Below, piece after piece: positions 7,535 through 15,110 of a DNA stretch of 24,770 nt. The stretch lies in IMG/VR virus record IMGVR_UViG_3300017987_000345, positions 1 through 24,770 of that record. One strand, written 5' to 3'. The position numbers were made by a program, and so were the translations under genes. A model generated the notes under the pieces. That model saw only the letters and a program-made list of their open reading frames with translations, was not told the DNA's origin and searched no databases. Numbering within the stretch: the first letter of the stretch is position 1; the number at the start of each line of letters is the position of its first letter. The stretch is from a virus.

Positions 7535-9646
7535 TTAAGGTCCTAACAGTAAAACACCTATTGGCCCAACTCTATCACGTTCATTATCATCTTCATTCAG
7601 ATGACATGCTTGGTCATTACACTCAAAGCCTTGTAACGAAATACCACAACTTGTATCTGTCATACCGCTATAAGTATCACTTAGGAAATCACCGCTTAAA
7701 GAAATATCTAATCTATTGTCACAAGCAATCGAAAGATAGCCTCCAGTTCCAGAAGTGGTAGTTTCTAAAAACTCCGACATACATGTATATATAGCATATC
7801 TAAAACTATTGATAACATTGTAGCTTACATAATTCAATCTGAAAGGTAAAGCTAAAGAATTAAGTAAATCAGTCAAAGAATTTAAAACATCACTATCTCC
7901 TGGAATTATTGAATATTCTATTTGAGCAGTAATTACATCCATTGTAAGTTTCATTAAAGGCGTATCCGGAGGTAATGTCGTAGTTCCAGATAAAAAATGA
8001 ATATCTGGAGGCCCTACCCAATCAGCCCCATATTTGATGATCGGAGATCGACTATCTATAACATTATAATGATTTAATGTACTCCCATTAACATTTAAAC
8101 GGCTTGTATCATTCAATAGTAATGAATACTTTATATTATCATTTAAAACTGCCGAATAGGCTAATTCAAAACCTTTATAATCATAGGTAATCTGTATTGG
8201 GTCGCATGTAGTAAATGGAGCAGGATATAAAACAGTGTTCTGTGGAAGTCTCCCGATCATATCATTATGATAGTCATTTAAAAGAGAACCAAATGTATTT
8301 AGGGCCATATGTAAATAAGGTTCTTCAAAATAGTAATAAGTGACAGTTACTGTAGCACCAGCCAAAGGTGCTACTGTTAACAAAATAACACCAATCTGAG
8401 GAAAGATTTGTTGGACAGCTACAGGGATCCCATTCACCTTAACTGTAAGATCACTTACATCATAAGTCAAATTACCAGATGAATCAGTATAAGGGCCAAA
8501 TTGAGTATAGAAAGTTCGACTTGGCGGATAAGCATCTAGAGTATAATTCTTACCTGTAATATCCTCAGCTACAATATGTTTTAATTCTCTAAGATCTTCG
8601 CAGCACTTACGGGCATCATCATAGTCATAATCAAAAAGATCAGATTTTACAACATCACAAATTGCTGTCGGTGTAGTTTTAAGTTGGTTATAAAAACCAT
8701 CAGCATTAATTGGAGCATCTACTATTGTACCCTCAACATAAACAAGATCATTAATATTTAAATCAGAAAAAGTTAAGGTATTACCAATATTATCTCGAAA
8801 AGTTGTATTACTATCTGTTACAACTCTAACATTATTACCAACTTTTAAAGATGGATCAGTTAAAGAAGTTATTCGATTACGAACTGAATTTTCTATAACA
8901 CCATCTATTAAAACTAGATCACTGCCCGCAGTTTTATCTACGACAATTCTGGCAGCTAAAAGATAACCAGTTGAACCTAAAAGAGTAATGCATTTACCTG
9001 TTGTGTAATAAGTATCTCTATAAATAAGGTGTAATTCATACCAAGTATGGGCAGGTTTAATAATTTTTGCTAAGAAATTTAAACCGCCTTCCAACCCAGC
9101 CAAATCAAACGGCCCAATTTCTGGAACATCTATTTCAAAATACCAACCGAATTGATCTGAAATATCATAAGCAAGACTATCACCATAAGGAGGTATTAAT
9201 TTAAAGATCTCAACAACACTTATTGGAACCTCAGTAAATATTTGAGTTCCTGTTTCTATATTTTTAGGGCGGCTTCCACCAAATAGTACGGTTTTTAGAG
9301 CAATTAAAAAATTGCGGTACTGTTCATCAGTATAATTCGGAGGGAAAAACTTTTCTACCTGAGTACCATGTAAAAGGTAACCCAAAACCTGATATAAAAA
9401 AGCAGATCGTGTTGTTTCATAATAAAAGTCATTCTGTATGTCTTCATGGGTAATACGGGCTAAACCAGATTCTTCAGCAATTGCTTTTTGAAAAGTAGCG
9501 TAATTTGTAGAAGGTATTGTTGAGATATAATTACTTGGGAGTTGACTGAGAAGTTTCTGTAAAACAGTATTAGTTTCATTCCACAATAGAACTCTTCTTT
9601 GTTGCCCATCTCTAAAAAATTCGGCATTAAACTGTAAATTTGACAT
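7535..9646 (-). CDS. Baseplate protein, gpI / gp7-like wedge component (703 aa)
   Basis: A 703-residue protein encoded directly after the gp6/J-like wedge gene, overlapping it as TAATG. Its N-terminal 200 residues look like the tail-protein-I family: LQKLLSQLPSNYIS near 31, FLYQVLGYLL near 83-92, and a KPAHTWYELHLIY segment at 197-209, where the KPAHT element is typical of gpI-type proteins. After that come beta-rich repeats, including VKVNGIPVAV followed by LLTVAPLAGATVTVTYYY near residue 420, an appendage-like sandwich fold. The C-terminus is cysteine-bearing (C, FECNDQACHLNEDD), with possible metal or disulphide use. Gene order J then I is as in Mu and P2 type tails. Known for the family: gpI sits at the baseplate edge and links fibres. 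The extra beta domains make this larger than the usual gpI of about 200 residues, and closer to a gp7-like scaffold. Confidence 0.72.
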   Translation of the reverse strand: MSNLQFNAEFFRDGQQRRVLLWNETNTVLQKLLSQLPSNYISTIPSTNYATFQKAIAEESGLARITHEDIQNDFYYETTRSAFLYQVLGYLLHGTQVEKFFPPNYTDEQYRNFLIALKTVLFGGSRPKNIETGTQIFTEVPISVVEIFKLIPPYGDSLAYDISDQFGWYFEIDVPEIGPFDLAGLEGGLNFLAKIIKPAHTWYELHLIYRDTYYTTGKCITLLGSTGYLLAARIVVDKTAGSDLVLIDGVIENSVRNRITSLTDPSLKVGNNVRVVTDSNTTFRDNIGNTLTFSDLNINDLVYVEGTIVDAPINADGFYNQLKTTPTAICDVVKSDLFDYDYDDARKCCEDLRELKHIVAEDITGKNYTLDAYPPSRTFYTQFGPYTDSSGNLTYDVSDLTVKVNGIPVAVQQIFPQIGVILLTVAPLAGATVTVTYYYFEEPYLHMALNTFGSLLNDYHNDMIGRLPQNTVLYPAPFTTCDPIQITYDYKGFELAYSAVLNDNIKYSLLLNDTSRLNVNGSTLNHYNVIDSRSPIIKYGADWVGPPDIHFLSGTTTLPPDTPLMKLTMDVITAQIEYSIIPGDSDVLNSLTDLLNSLALPFRLNYVSYNVINSFRYAIYTCMSEFLETTTSGTGGYLSIACDNRLDISLSGDFLSDTYSGMTDTSCGISLQGFECNDQACHLNEDDNERDRVGPIGVLLLGP

Positions 9647-12600
9647 TAACTAGACTGCGCTCTCAAAGTCAAGTTTAGTTCACCAAGAGCCAAATATTCA
9701 AAGTCAACTGCTTGTATATCATAAGCACCTGTTTCATTATAAACATAATACGTTACTTTATAAGAGTGGGTACTAGGCAAAGCGCCATCTAAAGTACTCA
9801 CTAATAAACGACCGTCACCCTTAATGAAACCTTGACCCGCAACTCGTCCAACATCAGCCTCTGCATCTACCATAGTTAAAGGTTCATTATCTTCAAATAT
9901 TTCTACATGTCTAAAAATATAACCAGGGCCAGTTCCAATTTGCTTTTTTCGCCCCCCTCCATCAATCGTATTATATTGTAGAACATCTACAGACGTAATA
10001 TAAACATCAACATGATCCAAATAATACCACTGCCAAGTGGGTGCTACTTCCTCTCTGAAAACTCTTGAGTCATTTGAACGAACAAGTTTTGTTAAACCAG
10101 GAGATAATACAGTATAAATAACACCTGATGTATTTGCAATAATCGCTATAATATCTCCTTGGTGCACAGAAAAACCAATAGGCGAATTAGCCATATAACG
10201 TGAAATTCTTGTACGTATAGTTTGATCTACAGTTACTTCGTCAGCTGAACTATCAATTACTGCTATCGCTTCAATAGTGGTATCATTTTTCTGAGCAGTC
10301 TTAACCAAAACATCTGCAGTAACATGTTTCATTTCATTAACTTCTTCCTGTACTTCCCCTAATAAAGAATTATGCAGATATTTAACAACAACATTTTCAC
10401 CACTTTGATAACTGACTTTTACTAAATCACCACTCCCAATTGAACCACTCGCAAGACGATTAATATAAGATGCTGTTTCATAAGTACCAATAGTAATTGA
10501 ATAATCTACATCTTTAGTATATGTAATAGTCTGTGCTTCATTTTTAACAACAATTGTTGATTCTATAATTCCTACCTTTGCTAATTCGACCTCCTGTTCT
10601 CCAGATAAAACTAAATCCTCTGTTGTCGATTGTAAAGAATCGACAGGCTTGCTTCCATATTTAAAAATTTCAATAGAATCTGAGGCTTGTGTTGAATCTC
10701 CAAGCAAAAGTGGATCTTCTTCTCTATAGACATTATAATTATCATTAAGGTCCCCAGAAACTTCCCCTGTTACATCGGTGACCTCAATAATTGGTTGATT
10801 ATTAAAGATATGTGTGACTACTGGTACATATTTATATGTAACTTCTATTGTATCTAGACTATCAAGGCCTATAGCAATATTTGCTGGGTTCGTTTCATCT
10901 AAATCTATGATTACCCCATCTACAATGGAATAACCAGTTAAATCATAATCATTTAAACGAGTAAGATTCCGAACTTTTGTCACTTCAAAAATAGGAGTTT
11001 CTACAGTAACTTCTGTATTTAAAACTCGAAATTGAAACATTGCAACATTTTCAACAGAAGCTAACTCATCTTGTATTTCCGGATATTGAAAAGCAAATCT
11101 TTCGGTTATCTCATTTATTACTTCACCTTGAATATAAACATCTACCTTCCCTCCTATATGCTTTAAACGAACTTCATCCCAGTCTCTCTCCATATAAGTA
11201 TTACCAGCATCTATAACCTGGGAACGCACAACATTTGGTACAGCTAAAGCAGTTGCGAGATAACCACCTTTTGTTCCAGTATCAAGAGAAACAAAAGCTA
11301 ACATTGCACGTGTTGCCAAACTAACATTACTCTCTTGATCTGTGCCAAAAGCAAAAGCAAGATCATTTGTTACACCTGCCGGTTCATTTACACCACTCAC
11401 AATATTCACAATAGTATTCGCTGAAACATTCCCAGAAGCTCCAGATTCTTGAGCTTCTACCGGAAATGTGACTTCGTAACGATTTGTTCTTGGATTAAAA
11501 AATAAGGAAAGAGAAGAAACACGAATCCGAGCCTCTGATAAAGCTACAAATAAAATTGCCGGAGTATTTGTTGAAGAATCTGGAGTCGTTGAGAATAATG
11601 CTCCTTGATTAACAACAATATCTTTTGTTGGAGCTGCTGATGATAACGTATAAATAGTTAAAGATCCCCGAGAAGCTGTTGCTTCTTTACGCTCTACATT
11701 GAAGTCTCCAGCTAATTTAGTAAATGCCTCATCAATTAATTGTTGTGTGGCTTCATCGGTCTCTAAAAACAAAGCTTGTTTTAAAGCTTGTTTTTGGGGA
11801 GAATCTTCTACCGGGTCACTAATACCGTCACCATCTGCGTCATCAAAAGCAACGAGGGTCAAAAAGCTTTGAGATCTATGAACAAAATCTTGAACAATAT
11901 AAAGTCTTTCAAATTCTTCAGAAGGTGGGTCAATCATCACATCTCGGGTGACTGTGCCTGGCTTTAAATCAACATTTGGATTTGTTTCTTGAATTCTAGT
12001 AATCTGACTTATGGAAACATCATAAGAAGTCCTAGGCACTAAATCTTTAATTGAAGTATCAATTAACTGAGGTAATCCACTGACTTCTCCGCTATAAATA
12101 CTCTCCACTTCTTCATTTAATACTGGATCAAAACCCACAGCAGTTGCTACAAAATATCTTCTAACACCCGCTTGAAGCGACTCCCCTGTAGTTGGATCTA
12201 AAGTCTGGGTAAAAGCATAATAGATCCGAGTTTGTATCTGATATGTATCTATAACCTTTTTAATAGTCCCAGCCTGTTCTATCTCTTCAGTTAATAGAGT
12301 TTCTATCTCTTCCGATTTATATGGATTTGAAATATAATCCACATTTAAACGTGTATAACCAGTAACGCCTCCTCCTGGATCAGTACTTCCATAAAGATTA
12401 TAACCCACGACTTGAGGCTCAGGATTCTTAACCCAAGAGGCTGTAACTGAATCTTTCTTAGATTCAGTTGAAATACCAGTTGGAGCAGTAACAACCAAAG
12501 AAAGCTCATCGTCACCTAAAAGAGTAATTGTTATAGTATCTGGTAGACTTTCTTCCATAGAGACATTTAAAGCAGTAACAGAAAAGGTATTCTCTCCTGA

Positions 12601-12792
12601 TTCTAAAGTTCTATCAGGGAATGACCAAACAGTATCTCCAGGAGTATAATCAACCCCAACAGGACTTCCATTTACTCTAATTTCATGAGTAGAAGCGTCA
12701 CAGGTCCCAGAAACTGATTGCTGGGCAATATTCGTCGAAAAATTTATGCCACTATTCGGTAACGTAATTACAGGAGCAGGCGGAGCAGCCAT
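9646..12792 (-). CDS. Baseplate wedge protein, gp6 / gpJ (Baseplate_J)-like, with N-terminal Ig/FN3-like domains
   Basis: A 1048-residue protein whose core matches the Baseplate_J pattern: SGASGNVSANTIVNIVSG followed by GVTNDLAFAFGTDQES at about 449-488 and a TRAMLAF helix, then DVYIQG near 551. The C-terminal region TADVLVKTAQ through the QTIRTRISRY and QGDIIAIIANTSGV segments is the usual gpJ second half. Residues 1-95 look like a bacterial Ig-like domain (VSGTCDASTHEIRVNG, ESGENTFSVTALN) and about 100-240 like fibronectin type III. Residues 318-329 read DADGDGISDPVE, which places D, D, D, G, D and E at positions 1, 3, 5, 6, 9 and 12 of an EF-hand-like calcium loop. The start ATG has GAGG 5 nt upstream. 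Known role: gp6/gpJ proteins form the baseplate ring that triggers sheath contraction. The protein is longer than T4 gp6 (660 aa) because of the N-terminal additions. Confidence 0.9.
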   Translation of the reverse strand: MAAPPAPVITLPNSGINFSTNIAQQSVSGTCDASTHEIRVNGSPVGVDYTPGDTVWSFPDRTLESGENTFSVTALNVSMEESLPDTITITLLGDDELSLVVTAPTGISTESKKDSVTASWVKNPEPQVVGYNLYGSTDPGGGVTGYTRLNVDYISNPYKSEEIETLLTEEIEQAGTIKKVIDTYQIQTRIYYAFTQTLDPTTGESLQAGVRRYFVATAVGFDPVLNEEVESIYSGEVSGLPQLIDTSIKDLVPRTSYDVSISQITRIQETNPNVDLKPGTVTRDVMIDPPSEEFERLYIVQDFVHRSQSFLTLVAFDDADGDGISDPVEDSPQKQALKQALFLETDEATQQLIDEAFTKLAGDFNVERKEATASRGSLTIYTLSSAAPTKDIVVNQGALFSTTPDSSTNTPAILFVALSEARIRVSSLSLFFNPRTNRYEVTFPVEAQESGASGNVSANTIVNIVSGVNEPAGVTNDLAFAFGTDQESNVSLATRAMLAFVSLDTGTKGGYLATALAVPNVVRSQVIDAGNTYMERDWDEVRLKHIGGKVDVYIQGEVINEITERFAFQYPEIQDELASVENVAMFQFRVLNTEVTVETPIFEVTKVRNLTRLNDYDLTGYSIVDGVIIDLDETNPANIAIGLDSLDTIEVTYKYVPVVTHIFNNQPIIEVTDVTGEVSGDLNDNYNVYREEDPLLLGDSTQASDSIEIFKYGSKPVDSLQSTTEDLVLSGEQEVELAKVGIIESTIVVKNEAQTITYTKDVDYSITIGTYETASYINRLASGSIGSGDLVKVSYQSGENVVVKYLHNSLLGEVQEEVNEMKHVTADVLVKTAQKNDTTIEAIAVIDSSADEVTVDQTIRTRISRYMANSPIGFSVHQGDIIAIIANTSGVIYTVLSPGLTKLVRSNDSRVFREEVAPTWQWYYLDHVDVYITSVDVLQYNTIDGGGRKKQIGTGPGYIFRHVEIFEDNEPLTMVDAEADVGRVAGQGFIKGDGRLLVSTLDGALPSTHSYKVTYYVYNETGAYDIQAVDFEYLALGELNLTLRAQSS
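10624..10645. repeat. Short inverted repeat, 8-bp arms
   Basis: TGTCGATT and AATCGACA flank a 6-nt loop inside the wedge gene. No T run follows on either strand. Several 8-bp repeats of this kind are expected by chance in a window this long, so no function is claimed. Confidence 0.35.
11771..11794. repeat. Perfect 12-bp tandem duplication
   Basis: AAAGCTTGTTTT occurs twice in a row on the plus strand. In the wedge protein it encodes KQALKQAL, an in-frame repeat right after the calcium-loop-like segment. It looks like a small slippage duplication that keeps the helix register by adding four residues. Confidence 0.75.
12445..12469. repeat. Intragenic inverted repeat, 10-bp perfect arms
   Basis: AACTGAATCT and AGATTCAGTT flank the 5-nt loop TTCTT inside the 5' part of the wedge gene, near codons 108-116. 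No T run follows on the minus strand, so it is not a standard terminator. It may be mRNA structure near the start of a long gene, or chance. Confidence 0.45.
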
Positions 12793-12802
12793 TTATGCCT
12801 CA

Positions 12803-13606
12803 CTATCTAATTTCTTGTGAGGAGCCAAGATAATTGGAATCACCTGGAACTCCTCGTGGGTCTCCATATAATAAATTTTGGGCGCCTGGAACACTTAACG
12901 TTTGTTCTACTTCAGCTGTTTCACCAGCCTTATTTACAGCAACAACTTGAACATTAAAAACCGAAGGGTCAATCTTACTTTGTTGTACATTTACCAAAAT
13001 AACTCTATAAATAAATTCTCGATCAGTTACTGTTTGTATATTTTGTTGTTGTAATTGGAGATTTTTCAAATTTTCAAGAGTCTCAACAATTTCTTCAGTC
13101 ATTGTAACTTCAGTAAAACCAGCGTCAAGTAACTTTGAACCAATCATTTCAATTATGCCTGCACCAATATAAGGATGAAAAGAATTTGAGGATCTTTTCG
13201 TAATAACAAATTTACGCATATCTTGGGTAAGTTTTGCTTCGTCTTTAAGAATAACAATCAAACCCAGAGGATTAAAAAAGAAATCATCCTCAACTCTTAG
13301 GCCAGCACACCGTCTACAATTTGAAGCAGAAGTATTGTAAGAAAATTCAAAAAGATCTCCAGTTGATTTAATCTTATTTCTAAAATAAACCATCCTACCA
13401 CCATCAATTCTTGCAGGATCTTTAACTAAATCATAACCCCACACCAAATTATCTCTAGTAACAACAAAGCCATTAACTCTAAGGGTAACACTTTCGCTAG
13501 AGGGTGGTCTCAAAGGTTTCAAAGATCGCCTATCTGATTCTAACTCTAAATGTTCCCAATAGACCTTATGTGGACAAACATGAGATAACGAAAAATCAAC
13601 CGACAA
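12803..13606 (-). CDS. gp25-like baseplate wedge protein with N-terminal zinc-site domain (TTG start)
   Basis: A 267-residue protein. The start is a TTG with a very strong ribosome-binding site (GGAGGTT, 4 nt spacer after the final T) inside the end of the previous gene; the next in-frame ATG would delete 70 residues including the cysteines. Residues 1-100 form a domain bounded by CPH (C11, H13) and CRRC (C97, C100), a likely four-ligand zinc site. Residues about 113-240 match the gp25/GPW type: LGLIVILKDEAKLTQDMRKF, SFHPYIGAG, a helix around 170-190, then a strand pair YRVILVNVQQS and FNVQVVAVN. Known role of gp25: a conserved wedge protein that starts sheath polymerisation. The C-terminal tail (LLYGDPRGVPGDSNYLG) is extra. 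It lies just before the gp6/J-like gene, the usual order. Confidence 0.75.
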   Translation of the reverse strand: MSVDFSLSHVCPHKVYWEHLELESDRRSLKPLRPPSSESVTLRVNGFVVTRDNLVWGYDLVKDPARIDGGRMVYFRNKIKSTGDLFEFSYNTSASNCRRCAGLRVEDDFFFNPLGLIVILKDEAKLTQDMRKFVITKRSSNSFHPYIGAGIIEMIGSKLLDAGFTEVTMTEEIVETLENLKNLQLQQQNIQTVTDREFIYRVILVNVQQSKIDPSVFNVQVVAVNKAGETAEVEQTLSVPGAQNLLYGDPRGVPGDSNYLGSSQEIR

Positions 13607-13608
13607 TT

Positions 13609-14400
13609 TTAACCTCCCGACCTTCCATAACCTTTAGTCGAAGGTTTACGAACATTAGCGTTATATTTAAGGACACTACTAGTGGTCTCCTGATCAATAA
13701 CACTTTGTGATTTTGTAGCTAAACCAATTTCTGTCTGAGAAGCTACTGCAGGTAACTTTGGAAAGGTTCTAAAGGATTCGGCAGTCTCAAACAGTGATGA
13801 ATTCTGGTAATTTGGGTTCATAAATCTGCCTTCTATTGTCCTAATCCTAGATTCAAGATAAGCACTTGTAGTAGTAACTTGTATAGCCGTCAACAATTGT
13901 TTTTCGTATTCTATTTGTTCAATAGCGTCATTAACCTTTTTTAATTTATATTCTATATATTCTTTACGCCGTTTAATTTGTTCATAAATCCAATGTTTTA
14001 AATCTTCAACTAAAATTCCATTTGATAAATCGTCTATACCTTGATCAGAAATAACTAGTTTATTAAAAGAAATAGGTTCATCCTGCCATGGACGGTCGCC
14101 TCCAACTACTGTAGGTATACTTGCACCATATCTGGATTGATTTGGTAATTGCTTAATTAAAGCCTGGGCTGCAGTAGTGCCTTCACTAACAACTGTACTT
14201 GAATCTCCGGCATTTCCAGTTAAAGAAGTACCACCTAAAGCATTATCAGCGAGCATTAATTTTTCTCTTAGAGATTTGAGTCTAGTTTGTAAAGCAGTTA
14301 GATGAGTAAGACGATAACTAATATCTAATTTCTCTGCTATTATAAAAGATTTAAGAACATTCCACTGAGATCGTGTAAAAGTACCTAGATAATCAAACAT
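13609..14400 (-). CDS. Probable baseplate structural protein with coiled coils, unknown family (263 aa)
   Basis: The ATG start has AAGGA 8 nt upstream. There are two predicted helical, heptad-like stretches, near residues 20-50 (LDISYRLTHLTALQTRLKSL) and 135-180 (LKHWIYEQIKRRKEYIEYKL), separated by a flexible G/T/S-rich segment (about 55-85). The C-terminal 80 residues are low-complexity polar and end in a basic, glycine-rich tail (STKGYGRSGG). No signal peptide or membrane segment is seen. I do not recognise the family. Position between spike and gp25-like genes suggests a baseplate part connecting hub and wedge, or a dedicated assembly factor, by gene order only. Confidence 0.65.
   Translation of the reverse strand: MFDYLGTFTRSQWNVLKSFIIAEKLDISYRLTHLTALQTRLKSLREKLMLADNALGGTSLTGNAGDSSTVVSEGTTAAQALIKQLPNQSRYGASIPTVVGGDRPWQDEPISFNKLVISDQGIDDLSNGILVEDLKHWIYEQIKRRKEYIEYKLKKVNDAIEQIEYEKQLLTAIQVTTTSAYLESRIRTIEGRFMNPNYQNSSLFETAESFRTFPKLPAVASQTEIGLATKSQSVIDQETTSSVLKYNANVRKPSTKGYGRSGG
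13611..13617 (-). promoter_or_regulatory. Shine-Dalgarno deciding a TTG start
   Basis: The minus strand reads GGAGGTT, 4 nt before the TTG at 13606, overlapping the end of the previous gene (stop TAA at 13611-13609). Its strength is what supports the rare TTG start of the gp25-like gene. Confidence 0.8.
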
Positions 14401-14411
14401 CTTTTTTATCC

Positions 14412-15110
14412 TTATAATAAAGCATGAATATGCCCAGCCCCTACAATCGGAACTATTACAGAATTATCTCTGATTTCCTCTAAAAAAGCCTTGGTCAGTT
14501 CAGTAATAAAAGAATTAAACTGAGATAAAGGGTCAGACGGATTAAACTTTGTCGATCCCATCTTCGTAGTCATACAGTTACTTATAGATCGAACCAATAT
14601 GGTAGTATACCCAGCAATCTTAGTATCGGAATCAAGTGATTCCCAATGAGTGTTAGTCGGAGGAGCAGGAGGCGGACGATTAAAGTGGTTATGAACAACT
14701 CCCCCATCTTGAATATTAGATCTTAACCACATACTATCAACAAATTTTATAAATTCCTGTGCCCAACACTGTGTTAAAAATAACATTGCTGTTAGAGCAG
14801 GAGGCATTGGAGGTATTCCAAATTCCTCAGAGGCAACAGCAAAACCATAAATAGATGTTTGATAAGCATTTGTAATTGTAATTAAATTAGCCCCTGTAAA
14901 GGAGTGGGCATGTAAATAAACTCCAGGAGGTGGTGGGCCAGTCCCTGGACGCATATCAGCAGATATTGAAGTTACCCAAAGTGGTACAAAAGCCTGACAA
15001 GCAGCATCTACTAAAGCATAAGTTGGGCCTGAAGAACCAATAGAAAAATTACCTGAAGTGTTCAAACTATTAATAACGCGAGTACGCATTGTATTAGGGA
15101 CTAACGGCAT
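14412..15110 (-). CDS. Unknown phage structural protein next to the spike gene (232 aa)
   Basis: The start overlaps the spike gene stop as TAATG and has no clear ribosome-binding site, so it is probably made by translational coupling to the spike. The N-terminal part is G/P/S-rich (SSGPTYALVDAACQAFV, RPGTGPPPPGVYLHAHSF). The middle has helical segments (FLTQCWAQEFIKFVDSMWL). Several histidines recur in pairs or near-pairs: HAH at about 67-69, HNH near 141-143 and HIH three residues from the end. These are not an HNH nuclease motif; no Asn/Cys pattern follows. I do not recognise the family. Likely a baseplate component near the spike or hub; a spike-tip or assembly partner is conceivable but unproven. 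Confidence 0.6.
   Translation of the reverse strand: MPLVPNTMRTRVINSLNTSGNFSIGSSGPTYALVDAACQAFVPLWVTSISADMRPGTGPPPPGVYLHAHSFTGANLITITNAYQTSIYGFAVASEEFGIPPMPPALTAMLFLTQCWAQEFIKFVDSMWLRSNIQDGGVVHNHFNRPPPAPPTNTHWESLDSDTKIAGYTTILVRSISNCMTTKMGSTKFNPSDPLSQFNSFITELTKAFLEEIRDNSVIVPIVGAGHIHALL

Noticed and set aside
10624-10645. 8-bp inverted repeat as a regulatory hairpin
   Set aside because: Several such repeats are expected by chance over this length, and it is inside a gene without a T run.
14640-14720. HNH tripeptide in the 232-aa protein as a nuclease motif
   Set aside because: It is a chance H-N-H string without the spaced His-Asn-His and cysteine pattern of HNH enzymes.
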